Under the pieces are notes generated by a model that did not search any database, was not told the origin of the DNA, and worked only from the letters and a program-made list of their open reading frames with translations. From NCBI GenBank assembly GCA_904420235.1, contig CAJFUS010000012.1:1-9690 (forward strand): a stretch of DNA of 9,690 nucleotides, in the 5' to 3' direction. Below are positions 1-5,324 of the stretch, piece by piece; position 1 is the first letter of the stretch; each line of letters starts with the position of its first letter. This stretch comes from Candidatus Neoanaerotignum tabaqchaliae. GTDB taxonomy: Bacteria; Bacillota; Clostridia; Lachnospirales; Anaerotignaceae. The position numbers were made by a program, and so were the translations under genes.

Positions 1-201
1 AAGGAATGTAAATCTTTCAACGCCAGACAAAGTGTGCACAAGAAGAACGGCTGACATAAGACCTATAACAAAAATGCAGGCTATATGAAATCTTCTTGCT
101 GTTTTGCCGTTTTTTATAAGGGAGCCTACTATTCCGGCAAACATAGCTGTAAATATGCTGAAAAAAGGTATATTATGGGCTAAAGAACATGAAAAAATCA
201 T
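1..201 (-). CDS. mrpD: MrpD/NuoM-like proton-translocating subunit, N-terminal part (cut by window edge)
   Basis: Only the first 67 codons lie in the window. The ATG at 199-201 shares four bases (ATGA) with the mrpC stop, and an in-frame TGA just upstream rules out an earlier start. The visible residues begin MIFSCSLAHNIPFF and form two hydrophobic segments (about 10-28 and 41-58) separated by a short basic loop (KNGKTARR), as at the N-terminus of MrpD/MnhD and NuoM-type subunits. The known role of the family is ion translocation in the membrane arm of Mrp antiporters, Mbh hydrogenases and complex I. The diagnostic lysine and glutamate helices lie beyond the edge, so the call rests mainly on position directly after mrpC, where mrpD (mbhH) is expected. 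It could equally be the MbhH subunit of a redox complex. Confidence 0.75.
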   Translation of the reverse strand, partial: MIFSCSLAHNIPFFSIFTAMFAGIVGSLIKNGKTARRFHIACIFVIGLMSAVLLVHTLSGVERFTFL

Positions 202-584
202 TCCCAGCCATCACTTCCTTTTCTAAGACGCTTAAGCACTTCATCAAAGCTTAATGTACCATATTTTTTGTATAGTCTTTGCACAAGGGCCAACGAAAAA
301 GCTGTTACGCTTACCGATACAACTATTCCAGTAAGTACAAGTCCGCTTGGTATTGGATTTATAAAATCTTCCATAGCGGCTCCTCCTGCCGCATCAACAA
401 TGGGCGCAACTCTTTCGTCTACATATCCATAGGCCACAAGATAAAGATATATAGCCGTATCCATTATATTAAGACCTATAAATTTTTTTATAAGGTTATC
501 CTGAAGAAGCATATTCATAAATCCAATGCCAAAAATTATTATTGCGGCAGTTTCAAAATGATTTACCCCAATAAGTTTCATCAT
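198..584 (-). CDS. mrpC: Na+/H+ antiporter subunit MrpC (MnhC/NuoK-like)
   Basis: A 128-residue membrane protein of the MrpC/MnhC/NuoK family, which in known complexes forms part of the ion pathway between MrpD and the small subunits. Three hydrophobic helices are visible (about 11-28, 39-55, 80-102), with the family-typical stretches NLIKKFIGLNIMDTAIYL (30-47) and INPIPSGLVLTGIV (75-88). The open frame runs back to 656, but that extension overlaps mrpB by 70 bp and is not MrpC-like. The start at ATG 582-584 is preferred: it follows the mrpB stop by 2 bp and has AAGAGGGG at 595-602, 10 bases upstream. A second ATG follows immediately (MM). The C-terminal tail after residue 103 is charged and probably cytoplasmic. 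The stop overlaps the mrpD start, so the two are likely translationally coupled. Confidence 0.88.
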   Translation of the reverse strand: MMKLIGVNHFETAAIIIFGIGFMNMLLQDNLIKKFIGLNIMDTAIYLYLVAYGYVDERVAPIVDAAGGAAMEDFINPIPSGLVLTGIVVSVSVTAFSLALVQRLYKKYGTLSFDEVLKRLRKGSDGWE

Positions 585-586
585 AT

Positions 587-1519
587 TTAAATGTCCCCTC
601 TTGTAAAATAAGCGTAAAATCCGTACATCGTACAAGCAACCACTATACCAACACATATATTAAGCGGAAGTATAAGCCCGCCGCTTAGTATGTGGCCCGG
701 AACTCCTTTTGGTATAACGCTTTCAATATGGTTTCCTCCTGTAAAAAAGGAATATCCCTTAGAGAAAAAGTAAACAAGCAGACAGGCGGCAGAAATGTTG
801 GAAAAAGTTTTATATGTAAAAAAACGTCTTACTCTTTCGCTACCATAGGCCGACGAATAAAGTATCATGGCGGCTCCTATTATAGCCCCGCCGGAAAAAC
901 CTCCTCCCGGCGATATATGTCCGTTTAATATAACATAAATTCCATAAAGCACCACTACCGGAAAAATGAGTCTTGCCACAAATTTAAGTACGGCTCCGCT
1001 GTCCTCCCTTATTATTTTCCTTTCAAAACGTTCTTCAATCTCATCAAACTCATTAGCGTTATTTTTATCTTTTTTTAGCAATATTGCCACACACATTACT
1101 GACGTAAAAAGAACTATTGACTCTCCAAATGTATCAAAAGCCCTGTAATCAAGTATCATTCCGGCAACAGCGTTTGTGGCGCCTGTTTCCTCAAGGCCTC
1201 TTTCTATATATCTTTGAGAGACCTCGTTGTTTGTAGGATTTTCTGGATTTCCATGTTCAGGAAGGCAATATGCCGTATAAAGCAGTATTCCTATGTAAAT
1301 AACAGTTATAATAACTGAAATTGTTACATATATAACCTTTCTAAAGCTAAGTATTTTTTTTATAATCTCATCTACGTCTTTTTTCCTTTTGCGCCGTTTA
1401 CCGGCCATACGTTTTTTTCTGTCTTTTTCCCAAAGAGCGGTAATTACGTCCTCGCCGTTTACCCATTTAAAAAAACTTTCCCACTTGCTTATATCATCAG
1501 GATTTTCTTTGTAGCTCAC
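587..1519 (-). CDS. mrpB: Fused MbhE-like (MrpA C-terminal) and MrpB antiporter subunit
   Basis: A 310-residue protein with two family regions. Residues about 62-148 resemble MbhE, the last piece of MrpA: a helix (62-84), the conserved EETGATNAVAGMILDYRAFDTFGE run (110-133, with E133) and another helix (134-148). Residues about 175-308 are the MrpB/MnhB domain, with GHISPGGGFSGG (200-211) and SGGLILPLNICVGIVV (279-294). In archaeal Mbh these are separate proteins (MbhE, MbhF); in Bacillus the first belongs to MrpA. Residues 1-60 are an unusual hydrophilic N-terminal tail with a basic cluster (KRMAGKRRKRKK, 36-47). The start is GTG (1517-1519), overlapping the preceding DUF4040 gene by 23 bp, with GAGGA at 1529-1533, nine bases upstream. 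An ATG at codon 38 exists but would cut into the basic cluster. Function as an Mrp-type membrane subunit is secure; the exact start is less so. Confidence 0.85.
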   Translation of the reverse strand: MSYKENPDDISKWESFFKWVNGEDVITALWEKDRKKRMAGKRRKRKKDVDEIIKKILSFRKVIYVTISVIITVIYIGILLYTAYCLPEHGNPENPTNNEVSQRYIERGLEETGATNAVAGMILDYRAFDTFGESIVLFTSVMCVAILLKKDKNNANEFDEIEERFERKIIREDSGAVLKFVARLIFPVVVLYGIYVILNGHISPGGGFSGGAIIGAAMILYSSAYGSERVRRFFTYKTFSNISAACLLVYFFSKGYSFFTGGNHIESVIPKGVPGHILSGGLILPLNICVGIVVACTMYGFYAYFTRGDI

Positions 1520-1772
1520 TGTCTTTATTCCTCGCTTCCTTTATAGCGCCAACTTTTTTAAGAGTTATAAAAAACAATACGCTTGTAACTCCGGCTCCAA
1601 CAGCTGCTTCAGTTATGGCAAGGTCGGGCGATTGAAGAAGCACCCACACAACTGCCATGGCAGTGCTGTATGCCATAAAAATTATTACTGTAACAATAAG
1701 CCTTTTTGATACTGTTGCGCCTATGGCACAAAGTATAAGAAATATCAAAAGAATATATTCAAGTATCCTCAT
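1497..1772 (-). CDS. DUF4040/MbhD-type subunit (separate MrpA C-terminal piece)
   Basis: A 91-residue membrane protein with three predicted helices (about 4-21, 25-46, 52-71) and the hallmark QSPDLAITEAAVGAGVTS (47-64, including E55) of the DUF4040/MbhD family. In Bacillus Mrp this region is fused inside the large MrpA subunit after its NuoL-like part. Here it is a free-standing gene, as in Pyrococcus mbhD and in many clostridial and Thermotoga operons. The ATG at 1770-1772 shares ATGA with the mrpG stop, and AAGGAGG lies eight bases upstream. The charged C-terminal tail (KEARNKDSELQRKS) overlaps the start of the following fused MbhE-MrpB gene. It is expected to pack between MrpG and the MbhE part in the membrane complex. 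Confidence 0.85.
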   Translation of the reverse strand: MRILEYILLIFLILCAIGATVSKRLIVTVIIFMAYSTAMAVVWVLLQSPDLAITEAAVGAGVTSVLFFITLKKVGAIKEARNKDSELQRKS

Positions 1773-2086
1773 TTCTTTTTCCTCCTTGTGCCTCTATCTG
1801 TTTCATTGTTTGTTAAAATCTCAACTTTTCCTATAAGATGCGTTGCTACAGGACTTGTTAACCATATAAAAACAACAACGCATACAAGTTTTACAGCCTG
1901 AAAAAAGTTATTGCTTAAAATTACAAGTCCGGCTATGGTTAAAAACATTCCCATTGTATCACCAACAGCTGCTGCGTGCATTCTGTCTAAAACATTATTA
2001 AATCTAAAAAGACCCAAAACACAGACACAATACATAAAAAGTCCAAGTATAAGAAAAATACCTGCTATAATCAAGCGAACACTCAT
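1769..2086 (-). CDS. mrpG: Na+/H+ antiporter subunit MrpG (MnhG)
   Basis: A 105-residue protein of the MrpG/MnhG family, close to the usual length for this subunit. Three hydrophobic helices (about 5-26, 42-59, 64-84) surround the family motif GLFRFNNVLDRMHAAAVGD (25-43), and WLTSPVATHLI (75-85) closes the third helix. The C-terminus is a basic tail (RGTRRKKK). The ATG at 2084-2086 overlaps the mrpF stop (ATGA), with GGAGG ending seven bases before it. MrpG is a small structural subunit of the Mrp complex and has no known activity alone. Its stop overlaps the next start by four bases, continuing the chain of coupled genes. Confidence 0.92.
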   Translation of the reverse strand: MSVRLIIAGIFLILGLFMYCVCVLGLFRFNNVLDRMHAAAVGDTMGMFLTIAGLVILSNNFFQAVKLVCVVVFIWLTSPVATHLIGKVEILTNNETDRGTRRKKK

Positions 2087-2418
2087 TGTTTTACCTCCGT
2101 ATCACTGCTTGACTCATTTTTATTTATATGAGTCTTTCTATATTGAACGGTAACCACATGGCTTAATATAACAACAGCCAAAAAGTTCAAAAGAGAGTAT
2201 ACAAGAGCTATATCAGACAAATATCCCTCATCAATAACTATTGAAAGCACACATATAATAGCCGTTGACAAAGTACCTATAACATTTATGCAAACAATTC
2301 TGTCTGTAAATCTTGGACCCTTAACCGCAAGTATAAGACAAAATATAAGCAATATGGCCATAACAGATAAATAAACCGTATAAACAGCATTTATAAAATA
2401 TACACTTAGGCTTGTCAA
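2083..2418 (-). CDS. mrpF: Na+/H+ antiporter subunit MrpF (MnhF)
   Basis: A 111-residue MrpF/MnhF family protein with three predicted helices (about 12-32, 42-62, 68-91). The family motif GPRFTDRIVCINVIGT lies at 34-49 and SDIALVYSLLNFL (68-80) in the third helix contains the conserved membrane aspartate (D69). The start codon is TTG (2416-2418), overlapping the mrpE stop as TTGA; a strong GGAGGAG five bases upstream (2424-2430), inside the end of mrpE, supports it. The C-terminal tail after residue 93 is polar, with a run of serine and asparagine, and is longer than usual. MrpF works as part of the Mrp/Mbh ion-translocating module. Confidence 0.92.
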   Translation of the reverse strand: MTSLSVYFINAVYTVYLSVMAILLIFCLILAVKGPRFTDRIVCINVIGTLSTAIICVLSIVIDEGYLSDIALVYSLLNFLAVVILSHVVTVQYRKTHINKNESSSDTEVKQ

Positions 2419-2879
2419 CGTTTCTCCTCCATTTTTTTAAGTTCTTTCTCGAATTTCGAGTTGATTATTTCTTTGGCAAAATCTTCCGTAAGGCAATGTA
2501 CAGTAAAGTCTCTGCCCTTCATATTAACCGTAAATGTGCCGGGGGTTATTGTAATTGAATTGGCTAAGATGCATCGCTTATTAAAATCTTTAACTTCCGA
2601 TTTAAAACTTACAAGAATGGACGGACTTTTTTCATGCGGTGAAAGTATTATTTTAATTACGTCCATATTCGACTTGACAATTGAAATAAAAAGAATTGCT
2701 AAATATTTTAAACATTTTAAAATAAGCCCCACAGCAAAGATATCTTTTTTGGGGCTGTATCCAAGAAACCGGCATATAAAAGCATAAAGAAACAAGCAAA
2801 CAACTGCTCCTATAACCGCTATTTCCACAGTTATACTGCCGTTAAAAACAAACCACATAAAGTATAGGAAAAACAGCAT
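2415..2879 (-). CDS. mrpE: Na+/H+ antiporter subunit MrpE (MnhE), first gene of the operon
   Basis: A 154-residue MrpE/MnhE family protein, typical in length. Hydrophobic stretches at about 2-12, 17-37 and 48-69 are followed by a soluble domain with the conserved LANSITITPGTFTV (105-118) and FTVHCL (125-130). The C-terminus is highly charged. The ATG at 2877-2879 has AAGGAG (2888-2893) eight bases upstream. No gene precedes it for over 400 bp, so it opens the operon. In Bacillus the operon starts with mrpA instead. An operon that begins with mrpE and goes F, G, DUF4040, B, C, D has the archaeal mbhA-H order. The subunit is needed for assembly or stability of Mrp complexes in studied bacteria. 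Confidence 0.92.
   Translation of the reverse strand: MLFFLYFMWFVFNGSITVEIAVIGAVVCLFLYAFICRFLGYSPKKDIFAVGLILKCLKYLAILFISIVKSNMDVIKIILSPHEKSPSILVSFKSEVKDFNKRCILANSITITPGTFTVNMKGRDFTVHCLTEDFAKEIINSKFEKELKKMEEKR
2424..2430 (-). promoter_or_regulatory. Ribosome-binding site of mrpF, supports a TTG start
   Basis: GGAGGAG on the minus strand lies inside the last codons of mrpE (the MEEK codons), five bases before the TTG at 2418. It decides the unusual TTG start, because the next in-frame ATG lies at codon 20, inside the first helix. Confidence 0.75.
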
Positions 2880-2887
2880 AAATTATT

Positions 2888-2893
2888 CTCCTT
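2888..2893 (-). promoter_or_regulatory. Ribosome-binding site of mrpE
   Basis: The minus strand reads AAGGAG eight bases before the ATG at 2879. This is a near-consensus site and fixes mrpE as the first cistron of the antiporter operon. Confidence 0.8.
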
Positions 2894-2961
2894 CAAAATA
2901 TGGCCTACTGGCCTGACAACTATTATGAAAATTTATAAATATACAAAAATATAATATTAAT

Positions 2962-2990
2962 ATTATAATCTAAATGGGAATAATTTTCAC
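2962..2990 (-). promoter_or_regulatory. Candidate promoter for the mrp operon
   Basis: On the minus strand a perfect TATAAT (2962-2967) is preceded by a 17-bp spacer and GTGAAA (2985-2990), which matches TTGACA at four of six positions. It would give a leader of roughly 75 bases before mrpE. The region is so AT-rich that a chance TATAAT is easy to find, so this stays tentative. Confidence 0.4.
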
Positions 2991-3090
2991 ATGCTAAAAA
3001 TTAGATATTTAATTAAAAAAGCTTTAATTTTTAGTATATTTTATACAAATTTTCTTATTTTCAAGCCGACACCATGAATATTGTATACAC

Positions 3091-3119
3091 TTTTGTGAGT
3101 TTTTATATCTTTCACAAAA
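3091..3119. repeat. Inverted repeat TTTTGTGA / TCACAAAA
   Basis: Two perfect 8-bp arms separated by 13 bp, about 125 bp upstream of the candidate mrpE -10. The TGTGA/TCACA core recalls half-sites of CRP- or Rex-type regulators, but the arm spacing is too long for either, so this may be a chance or RNA-level hairpin. Confidence 0.35.
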
Positions 3120-3316
3120 TCGTATTGGTAATTTTTCAAATAAAATCTGAAATAAGAATTATGTATAAATATATAGCAAACTTATTGAAAAATATATCCG
3201 AAAACTTTTAAATTTTAATTGATAAAGCATTCTATCGTAATTTTACCTTTTATATTTTAATTTCACAGCAAATTTTTATTTCAATTTCATAAAAATAGAT
3301 TTTTTGACAAACAAAA

Positions 3317-3338
3317 ACCCCATGCACAAACATGGGGT
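3317..3338 (-). terminator. Factor-independent terminator of the SH3-domain gene
   Basis: The arms CCCCATG (3318-3324) and CATGGGG (3331-3337) pair perfectly around a 6-base loop, with one more A-T pair outside. On the minus strand the stem is followed directly by TTTTTGTTTG. It begins about eight bases after the stop codon at 3346, which separates this gene from the mrp operon. Confidence 0.92.
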
Positions 3339-3345
3339 AATAAAT

Positions 3346-4365
3346 TTAAATTTTGCTCTTCTCGATTATATCAACAAACCGACTTTCAACATATCCGTCC
3401 TCGCCATTAAAAATTATTCTGTAATAGTTTGGAAGCCTTTTTGTTATAACAACAGTTTCTCCGTTTTTTAAAACTCCTTTTTGTATATAGCTGGAACTTG
3501 TGCCGGCTCTAACTATAAGCTCATCAATTCCATTTACAACGCCTATATAAACAACTCCCTGATTGCTTATATTTTGGGACATTTCTTTTGAAAGTCCGTC
3601 TGCCATAACCCAACCAAGTTCTGTTTTATACCATATTTCTTCTTTATGATTTATAGTTACAGCGCTCACTTTTATTCCTGCAGGCGATATACTATATGAC
3701 CCGTTTGCTTTAGAGCCGTCATAAGGAAGTTCGTATATTCTTGCCTTATTAGCAACACAATACATTACATCATCGGCTTGTATAACGTCATTGCCCATAT
3801 AAGAGCCACAAGAACAATATCCGTCATTATTAAATTTATGGACATGATTTATAAAATCATAATTTTTAGCGTGATATACAGTGTATGTTCCCCCGTCAAA
3901 TCTTCCGTCCATAAATGAAGTAATCTTATTTTTGCTGTCGCCTTTAAAAGAGTAAGTTCCCTCTCCAACTATATATCCCCTTGGATTGCTGTAATAAGCC
4001 TCATAAAAAGCAGCGCTGCTGCTGTCTGCCGACTTAAATATAACGCTCATTTTGTCCTCTCCCTTTGAGAAAACAATCATATCGCCAAGGCTGGCCTTAT
4101 CCTTTATATTTTTTATTCCGGAAACATTATATGTTGAAACATCTGTGTTTTCCGTGTACTCGTTACCAAAAAGTTCCTTATACATAAAAGCCGCGAAGTC
4201 CGCGTCATCTCCGTCAAAAACTTGTTTATCCCATTTGGCGAAAAATTTATCAACTTCCTTTTCAAAAACACTTTTAGGCTCATAGGCAAAGGCCGTAACA
4301 CTTAAACTTAACAAGATTGAAATTGCTAAAAATGATGATACAATCTTTTTAAATAATAAAGCCAT
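3346..4365 (-). CDS. Secreted SH3-domain protein with a CHAP-like N-terminal domain lacking catalytic residues
   Basis: A 339-residue exported protein. The start is ATG 4363-4365, not the upstream in-frame ATG at 4389, because AAGGGAG (4374-4380) sits eight bases before it, inside the longer frame. Residues 1-27 are a clear signal peptide (KK, hydrophobic core, AFA cleavage site). Residues about 32-165 resemble papain-fold peptidoglycan hydrolases in pattern: a DDADFAAFMYKELFG helix (53-67), a GDMIVFSK strand (95-102) and a later YEAYYSN. However, the positions where Cys and His are expected hold Asp54 and Met106. A short HVHKFNNDGYCSCG motif (174-187) follows. Residues about 200-258 look SH3-like (ending GWVMADGL), and 270-334 are a recognisable bacterial SH3 domain (IVRAGTSSS, GYVESRFV). 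A wall-binding or non-catalytic envelope role is inferred. It lies between two terminators, so it is monocistronic. Confidence 0.75.
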   Translation of the reverse strand: MALLFKKIVSSFLAISILLSLSVTAFAYEPKSVFEKEVDKFFAKWDKQVFDGDDADFAAFMYKELFGNEYTENTDVSTYNVSGIKNIKDKASLGDMIVFSKGEDKMSVIFKSADSSSAAFYEAYYSNPRGYIVGEGTYSFKGDSKNKITSFMDGRFDGGTYTVYHAKNYDFINHVHKFNNDGYCSCGSYMGNDVIQADDVMYCVANKARIYELPYDGSKANGSYSISPAGIKVSAVTINHKEEIWYKTELGWVMADGLSKEMSQNISNQGVVYIGVVNGIDELIVRAGTSSSYIQKGVLKNGETVVITKRLPNYYRIIFNGEDGYVESRFVDIIEKSKI

Positions 4366-4373
4366 GCTATCAA

Positions 4374-4380
4374 CTCCCTT
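4374..4380 (-). promoter_or_regulatory. Ribosome-binding site that fixes the SH3-protein start
   Basis: AAGGGAG on the minus strand lies eight bases before ATG 4365. It falls within codons 4-6 of the longer open frame that begins at 4389, so the shorter form, which starts directly with a typical signal peptide, is the likely product. Confidence 0.8.
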
Positions 4381-4418
4381 ATATATCAAATTAAACCTAA
4401 CAACATAAGGTTACAATA

Positions 4419-4464
4419 AAAAAGCGGCAAATGTCAACAAAATAAGACATTTGCCAAGCTTTTT
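4419..4464 (-). terminator. Strong terminator of the proBAC operon
   Basis: A perfect 10-bp stem, GGCAAATGTC (4426-4435) with GACATTTGCC (4446-4455), has a 10-base loop. It is extended by AAAAAGC/GCTTTTT arms with a two-base bulge. On the minus strand it ends in TTTTTTATTG, typical of intrinsic termination, and lies about 25 bases after the proC stop. The A-rich opposite side means it could also work in the plus direction, though no plus-strand gene is present to need it. Confidence 0.92.
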
Positions 4465-4489
4465 AAAATTTTGTTAATAAATTATATTC

Positions 4490-5305
4490 TCATCGGTTCT
4501 TTCCGAGGTCTTTTGTTTTCTTAAAAGCTTCGCATACGGCATTTATGGCCGAATTTCTGAACCCGCCGCTTTCAAGAGCATGAACGCCCTTTATAGTGCT
4601 TCCGGCCGGCGAGCATACAGCGTCCTTAAGCTCTCCCGGGTGTTTTCCGCTTTTTAAAACCATATCAGCCGCTCCCAAAACTGTTTGGGCTGCATACTTA
4701 AGGGCAACGCTTCTTGGAAGGCCACATTCAACGCCGCCGTCGGTAAGGGCTTCTATAAACATATACACAAACGCCGGTCCACAGCCTGAAACAGCGCTTC
4801 CAGCGTCTATAAGACTTTCATCAATAAAATCAATCGTTCCGGCAGATGACATTATATTCTTAAACTCGTCTATTTCCTCATTTTTAACATCGTTGCCGAC
4901 AGAACATAATATAACTCCCTTTCCAACAGAACAAGGAGTATTTGGCATTATTCTTATAATTGGGTATTTTCCGCCGCACATATCTGACAGAGAGCTGATT
5001 TCAACTCCAGCCGCCATTGATACAACAACAAACCTGTCTTTTCTTCCAGCAAGGACCGGCGCTATTTCCTTAAATACTGAGCCAAGCATTTGCGGTTTCA
5101 CACCAAGAAATATATACTGGCTTTTTAGGGCCACATATTGATTTTCTCCCCAGCAGCATTTAATCTCAGCAGCCAATTTATCGGCTTTCTCATGGCTTCT
5201 GTTTGAAATTACAATACTTGAAGGGTTAAGATTTTTAACCGCTGCCCTAACAAGGGCACTTCCCATGTTTCCTACGCCTATAAAACCAAATTTATATTCA
5301 GCCAT
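4490..5305 (-). CDS. proC: Pyrroline-5-carboxylate reductase
   Basis: A 271-residue cytoplasmic enzyme that reduces 1-pyrroline-5-carboxylate to L-proline with NAD(P)H, the last step of proline synthesis. The N-terminal Rossmann fold shows GFIGVGNMGSALV (7-19) and the GVKPQ loop (68-72). RIMPNTPCSVGKG (118-130) follows, and the C-terminal helical dimerisation domain carries GCGPAFVYMFIEAL (174-187) and the family signature HPGELKDAVCSPAGST (222-237) with ESGGFR (245-250). Length matches the family. The ATG at 5303-5305 has AAGGAG seven to eight bases upstream and lies 19 bp after the proA stop, so it is the third cistron of proBAC. It ends at the strong terminator downstream. Confidence 0.97.
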   Translation of the reverse strand: MAEYKFGFIGVGNMGSALVRAAVKNLNPSSIVISNRSHEKADKLAAEIKCCWGENQYVALKSQYIFLGVKPQMLGSVFKEIAPVLAGRKDRFVVVSMAAGVEISSLSDMCGGKYPIIRIMPNTPCSVGKGVILCSVGNDVKNEEIDEFKNIMSSAGTIDFIDESLIDAGSAVSGCGPAFVYMFIEALTDGGVECGLPRSVALKYAAQTVLGAADMVLKSGKHPGELKDAVCSPAGSTIKGVHALESGGFRNSAINAVCEAFKKTKDLGKNR

Positions 5306-5324
5306 TATGACACTCCTTATAAAA

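Larger units (their letters stand above)
2880..3316. other. 437-bp very AT-rich intergenic region upstream of mrpE
   Basis: No convincing gene was found on either strand. The region holds the mrpE leader and the candidate promoter. It also holds several perfect inverted repeats: CTAAAAATTA/TAATTTTTAG (2994-3003 and 3025-3034), TATACAA/TTGTATA (3042-3048 and 3081-3087) and TTTTGTGA/TCACAAAA (3091-3098 and 3112-3119). Base composition is much richer in A and T than the flanking genes, so short inverted repeats by chance are expected. No riboswitch-like GC-rich stem was recognised. Confidence 0.5.

Noticed and set aside
585..656. Longer N-terminus for mrpC
   Set aside because: It would overlap mrpB by 70 bp and adds residues unlike MrpC; the ATG at 584 has a good ribosome-binding site and the usual start.
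3091..3119. CRP or Rex operator
   Set aside because: The half-sites look similar, but the 13-bp gap between arms does not fit the spacing of either regulator.
3074..3211. 45-codon plus-strand open frame in the AT-rich gap
   Set aside because: No ribosome-binding site, AT-driven composition and no similarity recognised; likely chance.
4366..4389. Upstream ATG for the SH3 protein
   Set aside because: The ribosome-binding site lies within these codons, and the signal peptide starts naturally at 4365.
4596..5141. Plus-strand open frame of 181 codons opposite proC
   Set aside because: It lies wholly antisense to a clear proC, has no recognisable motifs and no ribosome-binding site.
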